Below are positions 9,890 to 23,155 of a DNA stretch of 64,000 nt, in pieces. This stretch comes from Apium graveolens (taxonomy: Eukaryota > Streptophyta > Magnoliopsida > Apiales > Apiaceae): contig NC_133650.1 of the NCBI RefSeq assembly GCF_009905375.1, forward strand, positions 301,133,957 through 301,197,956. Reading direction: 5' to 3'. The stretch's first letter is position 1, and each line of letters opens with the position of its first letter. The notes beneath the pieces are model-generated. The model was not told where the DNA came from, searched no databases, and saw only the letters and a program-made list of their open reading frames with translations. The position numbers and the translations under genes are program-made.

Positions 9890-12800
9890 ATGCACCCTTA
9901 TTTATGTGATGTTTTTATGCATGATTCTCAGGATAAAATGGGCTTTAATCCACTATTCACCATACTTAAGGATAACAAACTTACCAGACCTAACTATATT
10001 GAATGGAAACGAAATTTGGACATTGTGTTGACTGCTGAGGAGTACAAGTTTTGCACTTATGAACCCAAGCCTGAACAGCCTGCTGTTGATGTTCCTGAAG
10101 ATGAGAAAGAGTATTATAAACGGTGGATTAAGGCTGCTGAGATGTCGCGATGTTACATTCTGGCAGCAATGTCGGGTGTTTTGCAGCATCAGCATCAGTC
10201 TATGGCCACTGCTTCAGATATGCTCTTTAATCTCAAGGAACTTTTTGGAGATCAGAATAGGTCTGCTAGGCAAGTAGCCATGAAGGCTTTAATGAACACT
10301 CAGATGGCTGAAGGCACACCTGTAAGGGATCATGTTCTCAAGATGATATCGCATCTGAATGAGATAGAGATCCTTTGTGCTGAACTTGACGGGGAAACCC
10401 AGATTGACATTATCCTTATGAGCTTGTCCAAGAGTTTTGAGCAGTTCCGCTTGAATTACAACATGAACAAGAGGCAGTATAGTCTCGCAAAACTGCTGAC
10501 AGAACTTCAGGCAGCTGAAGGATTATTTCGGCAGAGTGTTCAAGTGAATGTGGCTGAGAAAGGTTCTTCCTCTAAGCCGAAAGGTATTAAGAAGAAGAAA
10601 AAGGCTCAGAAACAGAAAGCTGTGAAGGCAGTGGGAGTTCAGGGTGGTGTGAAAAAGCCTAAGGGAAAGTGCTTCAGATGCAAACAGTCAGGTCACTGGA
10701 AACAGGATTGTCCTCTTCCTAAGAAGACAAACAATACTGGTATGTCTCTTTCTCTAGTTACAGAAACATTTATAGCGGTTATATCTACGAACACTTGGTG
10801 TGTAGATACAGGAGCCACTGATCATGTTTGTAATTCTATGCAGGGGTTCCAACTATCCAGAATGCTTAGAGATGGTGAGATATACGTGTTCACGGGAGAT
10901 GCTACGAAAGTAGCAGTAGTTACAGTAGGAGTTATTCATTTATCTTTTGGTTCTGATAGGATTTTGGTTTTGAACAATTGTCTTTATGTACCTTCTTTTA
11001 GAAGGAATTTAATTTCGGTTTCTAAACTTGCTTTGGATGGTTATAATGTTTGTTTGGATCGTAATGTTTCTATTATGATGAATAAACGAATTATATGTTC
11101 TGGTACAATGCAAGACAATTTGTATATAATTAATCCTAGTCAACCTGTACTGCAACTGCAATTTAGGGAATTGAACAGCACATCTTCTAACTCTACTAAA
11201 AGAAAGGAACCTTCTAGTTTGAACCAAACATATCTTTGGCACTTGAGATTAGGTCATATTAACTTGAGGAGGATTCAAAGACTGGTAGTATACGGGCCTT
11301 TAAGCTCATTGGAAGTGGAGCCATTTCCAGTTTGTGAATCCTGCTTGGAAGGTAAAATGACTAATAGGCCTTTCAAGGCAAAGGGGAATAGAGCCAAACA
11401 AGTATTAGAATTGGTTCACTCTGATTTATGTGGACCCATGAATATCCAAGCAAGAGGTGGTTATGAATATTTCGTCACTTTTATTGATGATTATTCTAGA
11501 TATGGGTACGTTTATTTGTTGCGCCGTAAGTCTGAGTGCTTTGATAAGTTCAAAGAGTACAAAGCTAAAACAGAGAAGCAACTTAATAAAAGTATCAAGT
11601 CACTACGATCAGATCGTGGTGGCGAATACTTGCTTGGAGAATTTAGGGAATATTTATCAGAAAATGGGATAGAATCCCAGTTAACTGCACCAGGCACACC
11701 CCAGCAGAACGGTGTAGTAGAGAGAAGGAACCGGACTCTTTTAGGGAGTGTTAGATCGATGATGAGTTATTCGGATTTACCCAAGTCGTTTTGGGGACAT
11801 GCCTTAGAGACATCAGCTTATCTTCTTAACTTAGTACCTTCTAAGTCGGTTCCTAAAACCCCCTTAGAATTGTGGACCGGGGATAAACCGAGTCTAAGAC
11901 ATATTCGAATATGGGGTTGTCCAGCACATGTGCTGAACAAGAACGCGACTAAGTTAGAATCTCGTACAGAAGTAAGGTTGTTTGTAGGCTACCCCATGGG
12001 AACGAAAGGATATTTATTTTATAGTCCGAAGAATCGGGATGTCATTGTTAGCACCAATGCAAGATTCTTAGAGGAGGAATATATAATGAATCACAAACCT
12101 ATGAGTAGTGTCATTTTAGAGGAACTAGTTGGAGGGACAAATAATACCCATGAAGCTGTAGTACAAGTAGAACAACCACAACATAATGTACAACCTGTCA
12201 CTAATACCGCACCAGTGCCTCGTCGTAGTGGGAGGGTTGTTCAACAGCCTGATAGATTCATGTTTTTGGGAGAGTCTTCAGACTTGGTCTCTGGTGAACA
12301 TAATGATGATCCCCGTACATACGAAGAGGCAGCACAAGACAAAGATGCAGATCTTTGGCAAAAGGTGATGAAATCTGAGATAGAATCAATGTATTCTAAT
12401 CAGGTCTGGGAGCTCGTGGAACCACCCAAAGGTATAAAACCTATTGGATGTAAGTGGATCTATAAGAAAAAGAGGGGATTAGATAAAAAGGTGAAAGCCT
12501 GGAAAGCAAGACTTGTTGCGAAAGGGTATACTCAGAAAGAAGGTATCGATTATGAGGAAACCTTTTCACCGGTAGTCATGCTTAAGTCAATCCGTATTCT
12601 TTTATCTATAGCAGCTCATCTCGATTATGAGATTTGGCAAATGGATGTCAAGACAGCTTTTCTTAATGAAAGTCTTGAAGAAACCATCTATATGCAGCAA
12701 CCAAAAGGATTCATTAAGGAAGGCCAAGAGCATCTGGTATGTAAGCTTAAGAGGTCTATTTATGGACTTAAACAAGCTTCTAGAGACTGGAATATTCGTT

Positions 12801-13858
12801 TTGATCAGGCAGTCCAGTCATATGGATTTGATCAAAGTCCAAGCGAATCGTGCGTGTATAAGAGAAGTGAAGGTAATACAGTGGTTTTTCTAGTACTATA
12901 TGTACATGATATTTTACTCATTGGAAACAATGTTGAGATGTTGTCATCAGTAAAGGCATGGTTGTTCAAACAATTTAACATGAAGGACTTAGGTGAAGCG
13001 GCATATATCCTTGGGATCAAAGTTATAAGGGATCGCAAGAAAAGGATGTTGACTTTATCTCAAGAGCCCAACATTGATAAAGTATTAGCTCGTTTTAACA
13101 TGCAACACTCCAAGAAAGGTTTTTTACCTTTTAAGCATGGAGTTGCTCTATCTAAGAAGCAGTGTCCTTCGACACCTAAGGATATAGAGAGCATGAAAGC
13201 AGTTCCTTATGCTTCAGCATGTGGAAGCTTAATGAATGCTATGTTATGTACGAGGCCTGACATCTGCTTTGCTGTAGGCATGGTTTGTAGATATCAGTTG
13301 AACCCAGGTCAGGAACATTGGAGTGCAGTAAAAACTATACTCAAGTACCTGAGAAGGACTAAGAAGTATATGTTAATTTACAAGGCCTCAGATCTATTTC
13401 CTTTGGGATATACTGATTCAGATTTCCAATCAGATAGGGATAAGAGGAAATCAACCTCGGGATATGTTTTTACTTTGGGAGGTGGAGCCGTTATATGGAG
13501 GAGTGTAAAGCAAAAATGCATTGCAGACTCCACCATGGAGGCCGAGTACGTGGCGGCCTCTGAGGTTGCCAAGGAGGCTGTATGGTTCAGGAACTTCCTT
13601 TTGGACTTAGATGTGGTACCTAATTTGCCTAGGAGCTTGACGGTGTATTGTGATAACACTGGTGCTATGGCAAATTCATAGGAACCGCGAGACCACAAAG
13701 CAGCTAAACATATTGAACGTAAGTATCATCTCATACGAGGAATCGTAAAGCAAGGGGATATAGTTTTGGCTCACATATCATCAGAAGACAACCGAACAGA
13801 TCCTTTCACAAAGAGCTTGCAAACCAAGGTTTTTGACAAGCATGTGGAAGCGATATGA
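9890..13858 (+). pseudogene. gag-pol: gag-pol of element B (one long frame, RT active site changed, stop in RNase H)
   Basis: Open for 1263 codons from 9890 to a stop at 13679; the frame then continues to a natural-looking stop at 13856. The family-typical start is probably the internal ATG at 9938 (MGFNPL). Domains in order are: Gag; zinc knuckle CX2CX4HX4C from residue 261; aspartic protease with DTGAT (D306); integrase with HHCC fingers around 450-490 and the D, D, E core ([23 protein letters not shown]); RT; RNase H. The RT motif is YVHD instead of YVDD at 12900-12911, which loses a catalytic aspartate. The TAG at 13679 removes the RNase H end. The polyprotein would copy and integrate the element but is predicted inactive. 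Confidence 0.92.
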
Positions 13859-13938
13859 GTCAGATGGATGGACACATAGATTTTTATGTAATAATGGATT
13901 AAATAAACACTGATGTACACATAGAATATTTTGAGTAT

Positions 13939-13949
13939 AAGTGGGAGAT
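13939..13949 (+). promoter_or_regulatory. Polypurine tract, element B
   Basis: AAGTGGGAGAT immediately before the 3' LTR; it primes plus-strand DNA synthesis in this element class. Confidence 0.85.
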
Positions 13950-15044
13950 TGTTAGTGTATACTGAAAATATTTATTTGAAGTATGTACATTTATTTCTGG
14001 CCAGTTTATTTGAGAATCATTTGAATGTTTACATGTTGTCTAATATTATATATTGTGAACAATCTAGTATCAAATGGGATACAGAATATTAGATTGTTAA
14101 ATACGGTTATATAATATAATAAGGTTCACATCACAGGTGGTGTTGGACAATCCACTGGTATGGCTGTAGTATTATTTAGATTAGTTTATATTGACTAATA
14201 AATAATACTAGTATACTTTGTGTATATTGAACAGGATCAAATTTAGAATTATTCCCTTAATACTGATTAAGAAGGAGAACTAAGATTCTATGTTATTATT
14301 AGTGCTTAGGTTCTTAATCCGGAAATAGTAATTGACACGTGTATATTATCTACATGCTTTGATTTATATATGAAATAATTCTTTTGAATTATATCATTAT
14401 ATTTTGGGTGATGGAATTATATACATGGTGGATATTATTTATTGAAGGAATCCATGTCCTGATAATATTCGGGTTAATGATGTCCCCTTGAAAGCTCAAA
14501 AAGATTTAATTATGTGAAACCCTGCAGGTGGAATTTATCCTGGCATAATTAAATAAAGGTTGAGTGGATGATCAAGGATAAAAGATATTAATTAAATAAA
14601 TTATCAGTAATTTATTTAATTAATGAACATATGATATTTTAAACATGGGGAATTTAATAAGCAAATAATATCGGAACCGAATTAATTAAATTACGGTATT
14701 AGGAAAGGTAGTGCAAATATTAATTTTTTAGTGGATTGAATTAATATTTAATTACATTGGGCTAGGCTCAAGATGTAATTAGAAGGCCCAACCTAATTAT
14801 CCATGGTCCCTATTGTAGCCTATATATATTCTTATTCTCTTCTTGCTTGGGATTGTGTGAAAATATATTGTAGCCACCAAGGAGCAAGAAGAGAGGATAA
14901 CTTGAGAAGACGGAGGCCACACTTCGCTCAAGGGAATTTGGGAATACAATAGAAGAGCGTGGAATCAACCATTAACAAGGTAATCCTCTTTTCATAATCT
15001 TTATCGTAAAACGTAGTAACACCCTAAGTCCGTGGTTCCCAACA
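13950..15044 (+). repeat. 3' LTR of element B
   Basis: 1095 bp, TGTTAGTGTATAC to GTTCCCAACA, followed by the second GACAT copy and then by the resumed gag of element A. Confidence 0.93.
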
Positions 15045-16628
15045 GACATGGATGACATAAATGAGCATCTTGCTTTTCTATACAGGAGATTTGCCAAGCT
15101 GAAATTCAAGAAGAATTTTGGAGCAGCTAAGACAAACAGAAACATGGTTGATAAGTCTAAATTTAAGTGTTTTAAATGTGGCTTGGCAGGTCATTTTGCT
15201 AGTGAGTGTAGAAAGCCTGATTCTGGTAAAAAGAAGTTTGATCCTGTTGATTATAAGCAGAAATATTTTGAGTTGCTCAAACAAAAGGAAAGGACTTTCA
15301 TTACACAAGAAAATGACTGGGCTGCAGATGGATTAAAAGAGGATGAAGATACAAGCTATGTCAATCTAGCACTTATGGCCAAATCAGATGAAACAAAGAC
15401 AAGTTTATCAAGCAATCAGGTAATTACTACCAACCTAGCCCATTTATCTAAAGATGAGTGTAATGATGCCATAAATGACATGTCTACTGAGTTATATCAC
15501 CTGCGTGTTACACTCAAGTCTCTCACTAAAGAAAACAATAAAATTAAAGAGAACAATATGTTTTTAAGTGAAAGAAACAATGTGCTAGAGACTCAATTTG
15601 TTGAGTTTGAAAAATTGACAATAAAATGCAAGATTGCTAAGGATGAACTAACTGAATCCTTAAAGAAAGAGGAAATTTTAAGAAAGAAACTTGAACGAGA
15701 ACATGAAGTGATTAAGGTATGGAAATCATCTAGAGATGTCTATGCACAAATCATTAAAGTTCAAGTTATAGAATCTTTCTGTGATGCAACCTGGAAAAAG
15801 AACAAGGAGAAACTTGATTCCAATCCGGTTGAAGGACTTTTAACTGATATGGATTTGACGGATGATGAAAATTATCCATCGAATAATCAAAAGGATTATC
15901 CGTCGAGAGACAATGAGCCACATCCGTTGAGTATAAGAAAACCTGTTAGCAAAGCTAAACTAACTAAGTTGAATGAAAAGTATGGATCAGTTTCTAAGAA
16001 CTTTGTTCCAGGAGAAACAAGTCAAGTTAATAAGAACAAAAGAGTCAATGTAGGTCATCTTTATATCAAGCAATTGAATGACAGATTGGAGAAAATTGAA
16101 ATGAAAGCAGAGTCAAGAAGAAAAAACAATAGAAATGGGAAAGTAGGAATTAACAAACATAACAACTACACACCTGATAAATATGCCCCAAGAAAAATCT
16201 GTGTTAAGTGTGGTAATGTTAATCATTTGTCTGTTAATTGCAAACTTCTTATGTCTACTCCTATGTCTGCACCACCTTCATTTCCCAGCATGCCTACAAT
16301 GGCTGTTAATGTTATGCCTGCACACAATTTGAATGCATAGTATGCTAATATGCCATTTGCACAAAATCCATATTATGCTGCATTTAGTTTGCCACAAATG
16401 GCATTTAGCATGCCTTACTGGAATAACATATTTGCACAAAGTATGCCTTTTCATGTTAACCAATCTGTGCATGATAATTCTGCAATGATGAATAGTTTCA
16501 CAGGTCCAACTCAAATGACAAAGGATGAATCTGAAATACCCAAGTCAAATGAGGTCAAACCTAAGAAACCAAAGAAAAAGGCTAACAAGGCAGGATCCAA
16601 GGAAATTCGGGTACCAAAATCAACTTGA
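15045..16628 (+). pseudogene. gag: gag of element A, 3' part
   Basis: Resumes at the second GACAT copy and stays open for over 400 codons to a stop at 16338; a second piece runs 16350-16628. It has a zinc knuckle CFKCGLAGHFASEC, a long charged coiled-coil-like stretch rich in K/E/N, then a second knuckle CVKCGNVNHLSVNC, a Met/Pro/Asn-rich segment and the end KSTS-like K(S)T-stop at 16626. The in-frame TAG at 16338 replaces a codon that is open in G. The words GACGGATGATG, TTATCCATCGA and TTATCCGTCGA occur inside the coding sequence near 15856-15907. Confidence 0.88.
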
Positions 16629-16648
16629 TTTGATTTTGATGTGTGTAG

Positions 16649-17722
16649 GGAAACATAAAGAATCTTTGGTATCTTGATAGTGGTTGCTCAAGGCACATGA
16701 CTGGAGATTCTACCCTGCTCACTGGTTTTAGAAAAAGAGTTGGCCCAAGTATTACTTTTGGAGATGACAACAAGGGTTATACTGTGGGATATGGCTTGAT
16801 TTCAAAAGATAATGTCATCATTGAGGAAGTTTCCCTAGTGGATGATCTCAAACACAATTTGTTGAGTATCAACCAGCTTTGTGATAGGGCAACTCAGTTA
16901 CTTTTAATGCAGAAGCCTGTGTTACGACTAACAAGAAGAGCAATAAAGTGGTTCTCAATGGAGTGAGAAAAAGGGAATGTGTATCTAGCTAACTTCAACT
17001 CAACAAATGCAGAATCTGTAACTTGTCTTCTCAGTAAAGCAAGTCAAGATGAAAGTTGGCTATGGCACAAGAAGCTGTCCCATCTAAACTTCAAGACCAT
17101 GAATGAGCTAGTCAAGAAAGAATTGGTTAGAGGTATTCCTCAAGTGGAGTTTTCAAAGGATGGATTGTGTGATGCCTGCTAGAAAGGAAAGCAGATTAAA
17201 GCATCAATCAAAAAGAAGCTTGAATCATCAATTGAAGAACCTTTATAGTTACTTCACATGGACTTGTTTGGACCAGTAAATGTGTTATCTATCTCAAAGA
17301 AGAGATATTTCCTAGTAATTATGGATAATTTTTCAAAGTTCTCATGGACATATTTTCTAAAGTCCAAAGATCAGGCTAGTGAAATCATCACCAATCACAT
17401 AAGACAAGTTAACAATTATCCTGACTTCAAGGTTAGAAGAATCAGGAGTGACAATGGAACTGCGTTCAAGAATTCTGTGATGAGAGTGTTTTGTAAAGAG
17501 TATGGAATCATGCATGAGTTTTCTGCAACAAGAACTCCACAACAAAATGGTGTGGTGGAAAGGAAGAATAGATCACTCATTGAAGCTGCAAGAACTATAC
17601 TTGAAGAATCAAGGCTACCAACTTACTTTTGGGAACAAGCTGTGAATACAACATGTTATACTCAAAATATCTCCTTGATCAATCAAGTAAAAGGCATGAC
17701 TCCATATCAGATATTCAAGAAT
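16649..17722 (+). pseudogene. pol: pol of element A, 5' part: protease and integrase (cut by D)
   Basis: Pol is in a different frame from Gag and opens just after a splice-acceptor-like TGTGTAG/G at 16648. Visible parts are the protease (LDSGCSRHMTGD), the integrase zinc region (WHKKLSHL ... CDAC) and the D, D, E core (HMDLFGP, RSDNGT, NGVVERKN). Frameshift and stops lie near 16900-16966, 17182 (CAA to TAG by comparison with G) and 17247. The TSD AGAAT at 17718-17722 marks where element D entered; pol resumes at 38744. Confidence 0.88.
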
Positions 17723-18746
17723 TGTTGTGCATATGTTGTGTACTTGATGATTACACAAACAAAACACCTAAGTAGATTTTACTTAGTGAAATAATGTAGC
17801 ACTCGACGGATAAGGATTACAGTCCCGACGAATAAATCATTATAGTCCCGACGGATGATGACTTATTATCCATCGAGTGAGTAGCTTATGTAATAATGAG
17901 TCTGTAGCACATTTCTGCATACACCTTTGTATAGATTCTGTAGTAGCATATGAGTCATGTTGACTTTAACTAGATATGCAGAATAGGTTGATTAATTGTA
18001 CATAGATGATGTCTTGTAATTCTGCATAAATGAATTGAAGTCAAGTGCCAAAATAGCTACCGACGGATGATTAACAAAGCCATCGACGGATGATCAAATG
18101 GCTATCAACGGATGTTTAATATAGCAGTCGACGAATGATCAATGAAGCCATCAACGGATGATCATAAAGTTGACGGATGATCATGTACTCAACGGATAAA
18201 GAATTTAAATATCAGTTGACAGTGACAAACTGGTCACATGCGTCGAAGTGTATGCAAATGGAATGAGGAAGCCTATTAACTGGGTAATAGAGAACAAAGT
18301 AACAAAGCATTAGACCCGATAGTTTTTATAATGATCCAATCTTTTGACTTTGTAATATTGGTAATATATAAACCAAGAAGTAGCAAATAGAACCTAAGAT
18401 CTGAGATAAAAAAAGAGAGAAACATTTGTAAGCAGAATTATTAGCATTTCTCTGTATTCTCAGTAGTTCATTTTTGTAAGCAGCTATGAGCATTCTTGTA
18501 CACAGAGTTCTCTCGATATAATATATATCTCTGGTGGAATTGCTTAAATCCACCAGAAATTTTTTAAAGATTCTTATTTTTAATTACTTGTGTTTTGGTT
18601 CACTTAAGTTTTTATTTCGCATTGTGCTAATCAATACACTTATATTTATATTCGAGTTCGAACATTTTTATTTTTAAAAAAAAAGGTTCAAGAATTCCAT
18701 TCAACCCCCTTTCTGTAATTCTTGCTATATTGTTAAGGGACTAACA
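17723..18746 (+). repeat. 5' LTR of element D
   Basis: TGTTGTGCATATG to GGACTAACA. It holds an array of (A/T)CGACGGATGA-type words at about 17800-17880 and 18058-18200, and a TATA box TATATAAA at 18365-18372 followed by CCAAG. Confidence 0.92.
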
Positions 18747-18748
18747 AT

Positions 18749-18760
18749 TGGTATCAGAGC
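18749..18760 (+). promoter_or_regulatory. Primer-binding site, element D
   Basis: TGGTATCAGAGC directly after the LTR, complementary to initiator methionine tRNA. Confidence 0.9.
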
Positions 18761-18807
18761 AAGCTCTTAACTTACAAAGAGTTTAAAGATCAAAACAATT
18801 CAGCAAG

Positions 18808-20914
18808 ATGAACAAGAAGGATGTTGGAGTCAAGATTCCTTTTCTAGATAAAGATAATTACCATCATTGGAAGGTAAAGATGCATCTTCATATGCTTTTT
18901 CAAGATGAGGCCTATGTGGACTGCATAGAAAGAGGCCCTCATGTTCCAATGAGAGCTGCAACAGAAAACGAGCCATCAGTCCCCAAGCCAAGGCATGAAT
19001 GGTCTGATCCCGACATTGAACAAGTCAGAAAGGATAAAAAGGCCATGAATATTCTATTTAATGAAGTTGATGCAGACATGTTTGACAACAATATCAACTG
19101 CAAAACTGTCAAGGAAGTTTGGGATACTATACAGATAATCTATGATGGCACTGAGCAAGTTAGAGAAAATAAGATGCAGCTCTTGATTTAACAATATGAA
19201 CATTTTCACAATGAGAAAAGTGAGTCACTCACTGACATTTTTACTAGGTTTCAAAAACTACTAAATGCTCTCAAATTGCATGGAAGGGTTTATCAGACTA
19301 AAGACTCTAATATGAAATTCCTTAGATCTCTTCCAAAGGAATGGAAACCAATGACAGTCTCATTAAGAAACTCACAAGATTATAAGGAGTTTACTTTGGA
19401 GAGACTGTATGGCATCCTAAAAACCTATGAGCTTGAAATAGAGAAGGATGAAATGATGGAGAGAGGGAAGAAGAAAGGAGGATCCATTGCACTAGTTGCT
19501 GAGTTGGAAAAGGAGAAGGAAGTGAAGATGGAAACTGTTGAATCAACTTCAAAGGTCTGTAAGAACAAGGGCAAGGGGCTTGCAGTAGAAAGTGAAGATT
19601 CATTGAGCCAAGATGACATGGAGGACATTGATGAACACCTATCATTTCTTTCCAGGAGATTTGCCAAGCTCAAGTTCAAGAAGAACTTTGGAGCAACCAA
19701 GCCAAATAGAAACATGGTGGATAAGTCAAAATTCAAATGTTTCAAATGTGGCTTGGCAGGGCATTTTGCCAGTGAGTGTAGGAAGTCAGATTCCAGTAAG
19801 AAAAAGTTTGAGTCTGTAGATTATAAGCAAAAATATTTTGATCTACTCAAGCAAAAGGAAAGGGCTTTTATTACACAAGAAAATGACTGGGCAGCAGATG
19901 GTCTGGATGAAGATGAAGATGTCAGCTATGTCAATCTAGCCCTAATGGCCAAGTCTGATGAAACAGAGACAAGTTCCTCAAGCAATCAGGTAATTACTAC
20001 AAACCTTGCATATTTATCTAAAGCTGAGTGTAATGATGCCATTAATGACATGTCTACAGAGTTATATCATTTGCGTGTTACACTTAAGTCTCTTACTAAA
20101 GACAATGCTAGAATCAAAGAAAACAATTTGTTTTCAAGTGAGAGGAATAATGTGCTTGAGTCTCAGTTTATTGATTTTGAGAAATTAAGAATTGAGTGTA
20201 AGATTGCTAAGGAGGAATTAACTAAGTCCTTCAAAAAGGAAGAAATTTTAAAGAAGCAGCTCGAGCGTGAACAAGAAGTGATTAAAGCATGGAAAACATC
20301 CAGGGATGTCCATGCTCAAATCACCAAAGTTCAAGGAATCGAGTCTTTCTGTGATGAAGCCTGGAAAAAGAACAAAGAGAAACTAGAACCTAATTTGGTA
20401 GATGGACTGCTAACAGATGTAGACTCGATGGATGATGAGGACTATCCGTCGGATAACAAAAAGTGTTATCCGTCGAATGATGAAAATCCTCATCCTTCGG
20501 CTGTGAGCAAGCCCATTAGCAAAGCCAAACTAGTTAAGCTGAATGAGAAGTATGGGTCTGTTTCCAAGAACTTTGTTTCAGGAGAGTCAAGTCAAGTTAA
20601 GAAAGGGAAAAAGGCTAATGTTGGTCACATGACTGTCAAACAGTTAAGTGACAGAATTGAAAAGATTGAGGTAAAAACAGAGACTAAAAGGAAAAACAAT
20701 AGGAATGGTAAAGTAGGGATTAACAAACACAATAACTACACACCTGATAAATATGCTCCCAGAAAAATCTGTTTCAAGTGTGGTAGTGTAAATCATCTGT
20801 CTATTAATTGTAAATCTGCCATGCCTACTTCCATGTCTGTGAAGCCTCAATTTCCTAACATGAGTGCCATGCCTCCCATGCCTGTTAATGCTATGTCTAC
20901 ACATAACATGAATG
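18808..20914 (+). pseudogene. gag: gag of element D, main part (cut by element C)
   Basis: Starts MNKKDVGVKIPFLDK. One nonsense codon (TAA at 19189, CAG in element G) separates a 127-codon part from a long open part that runs to the element C junction at 20914. It has a zinc knuckle CFKCGLAGHFASEC (from 19738), a Lys/Glu-rich coiled-coil-like region, and a second knuckle CFKCGSVNHLSINC (from 20770). Short inverted words ATCCGTCGG and TTATCCGTCGA sit in frame at 20443-20476. The frame reads on into the LTR of C and stops there, which is an artefact of the insertion. The true end is at 28903-29191. Confidence 0.9.
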
Positions 20915-22582
20915 TGAAAGGAATATGTCCTAAGTCCAATCATGTATTAGGATTTAGGAATAACTTCCTGTGTAATCTGTTTTGATTTCATTGATATTAA
21001 TAAAAGACTTGTTTTGTTTTTATTACGGGCTTTATCTATTTAAGTGTTTAAATAAGATATACCATAGTTTAGAGTAAAGCTTTTTATGGATTATGATGAG
21101 ATCATAATAGTGAGACCTAAAAGATGATAACTCTAAATTTAAATAGTTCCTGGTCGTAGGATTACTAACTGGTAATTAATAATCCGCAGAGATCGGTACA
21201 TACTATGCTTGCTTCATTATGAAGGATGTCTGTTCTCATAGACATTTGTGTGGTGACACTATAGCTAGTATGTAGGTGCTTATTATGGAATAAGTTCACT
21301 GAACATGACTCGCACAGCTGAACAACTGATGGAGTTCACTCATGTGTCAGCAGTTGTTCACATAGTGATAGTTGTACAAGTATTCTTAGACTTGAGGTCA
21401 TCATAGTCATCTTGTGTACACTGAACTATGCTTTGGTTTAGTTCTTGGTCTCCAGGGACAATTATTAGGGCTCTACTGGGTATATGAATTTGTACACGAA
21501 GATAGTGTATGATCAATAAAGGATCTACCCCTTCCAGTGAAGGAAGCGAATGTTCAAGGCTGATCCACTTATTCTAGTTCAGGAATCTCTGGCCAGAGTG
21601 AATGAAATTAGAAAGGAGTTTCTAATTTGCATAGAACTACGCATAGTAAATGGTAAGCAAGTGATTAAATTAGATAGGCTTGACACGAGATCAATGCCTT
21701 GTATTTAATCAGGACATTGTAGGGTAGAAGGAGTTTATTGTATGGTAACTATTCACTGAATAGGTTCTTGGCATTCTAAGCAGTGAATTCATATTATCCG
21801 GATAGTCGCGATATGCTGAGAAGTATCCCTCACGATGTAGAATAAATGTGATTAATTAATTAATCATATTTAATAAATTAGAGAATTTATATAAATAATG
21901 ATAAAATAGTTTTATTATTATTTATTTCTACTACCGGCTTAATATTGAACCTACAGGGTCACACCATAAAAAGAGAATGATTTTATGATGGAGGAATTAA
22001 TTAATAATGGCTAATAATTATTTATTTGTGAAATAAATATTTAATTGGCAAATTTAATAATTGATTAAATGAGATTTAATTGATTATAAATTAATTAAGA
22101 AAAGTTCTTAATATTATTAATTAAGGATTTAATTTTTGGAAATTAAATCAAGAGAGAGAATTATTTCTAAAGTGTTTAGAAAAAGGATTAATAATTAAAA
22201 GGTGTTTTAATTATTAATGAGAATAATAAATGGGATAATAATAATATTATTTATGGGAAAATTTCAGCTGAAAATTTTGCCTATAAATACACTATTATAA
22301 ACCCTATTTTTATTCCAACCCGAGAACCCAAAAACCCAAAAAGTTTGGAAAACCCAATTCTCTCCACCTCCTTCCTCCTCCTTAACATCGTTTTCTTGGT
22401 GGATACCGGTGGAGTGCTTCACACTTGAGGAGCAACTGCAAAGGATCTCTGATCGTTGTCTCCGAATTATTTTAGAGGTTAGATTTGATCCCTATGTTTT
22501 TACCACGATTTATATGCTTTTATTTGGATTTTATGTGTGTAAAAGTGTTTTGCCATGCCCCCGCTGCAATTAAAATCCAACA
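20915..22582 (+). repeat. 5' LTR of element C
   Basis: 1668 bp, TGAAAGGAATATG to AAAATCCAACA. A TATA box TATAAATA lies at 22282-22289. The LTR is unusually long for a copia element of this size and makes up about 42% of C when both copies are counted. Confidence 0.93.
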
Positions 22583-22583
22583 T

Positions 22584-22595
22584 TGGTATCAGAGC
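22584..22595 (+). promoter_or_regulatory. Primer-binding site, element C
   Basis: TGGTATCAGAGC right after the LTR end; methionine initiator tRNA type. Confidence 0.9.
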
Positions 22596-23021
22596 ATAGG
22601 TTGTATGCATATAGATCTGTGGTAGAAATTTCAGAATTTTATGTGCTTGTATGAATTAATTATGATTTTTACAAGTTATATCATGGATTAATTTTGTCTG
22701 ATGAGAAATCATTTCTCAGAATAATTTTGAATGTTGATCTGGGTTCTACAAGTGTTGTAGATCGTCTGGGTATTTTTTTCATAATTTTATGATGTATAAA
22801 TTTTTTATTATGAATTTTTGAAGTTCTTGTAATTAAAATTCGTAATTAAATAAAGATATATATTTTTATATGAATTGTAAGTAAGTATATATATATATTA
22901 CACATCTGCTGCTGTACATCTGCTGTTGTGTGTTGAATGCACGGAAAAGGTACAGTAAAAGGACATGCACGACGATCGAGAAAACTGTCAGGCGGCGGAA
23001 AAAGAAAAAAAAGGGGGTGTC

Positions 23022-23155
23022 GCGCATTCCGGGAATGCGTTACACACCTGTGGCGCATTCACGGAATGCGTTACACCTTTTAATGGCTTAAAAGGGCTGT
23101 AACGCATTACCGGAATGCGTTACAGGGCTTGTAACGCGTTCATGTAATGCGTTAC
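23022..23155 (+). repeat. Array of four palindromes in C leader
   Basis: Units at 23022-23044, 23053-23074, 23099-23123 and 23131-23155. The third is the best: arms GTAACGCATT and AATGCGTTAC around a 5-base centre ACCGG. The others are imperfect versions with the shared right arm AATGCGTTAC. The spacing is irregular, about 30-45 bp. Confidence 0.85.

Larger units (their letters stand above)
7342..15044 (+). mobile_element. Element B: Ty1/copia retrotransposon in gag of A
   Basis: 7703 bp with LTRs of 1096 and 1095 bp and target duplication GACAT (7337-7341 and 15045-15049). It has a single gag-pol frame in the order Gag, protease, integrase, RT, RNase H, which is the Ty1/copia order. Its Gag differs clearly from the Sireviruses, so it belongs to another copia clade that I do not assign. 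By eye the LTRs differ at roughly 20 sites, suggesting a fairly recent insertion. RT has a changed active site and RNase H a stop. Confidence 0.93.

Noticed and set aside
17723..17794. Integrase continuation in A past 17722
   Set aside because: This reads into the 5' LTR of element D; the real frame resumes at 38744.
19391..19745. Minus-strand frames inside gag of D (and the equivalents in G)
   Set aside because: They are shadows of the Gag coding frame; the plus-strand frame has zinc knuckles and family similarity.
20915..20985. Gag C-terminal extension reading into the LTR of element C
   Set aside because: The junction is an insertion; the true Gag continues at 28903 after the target duplication.
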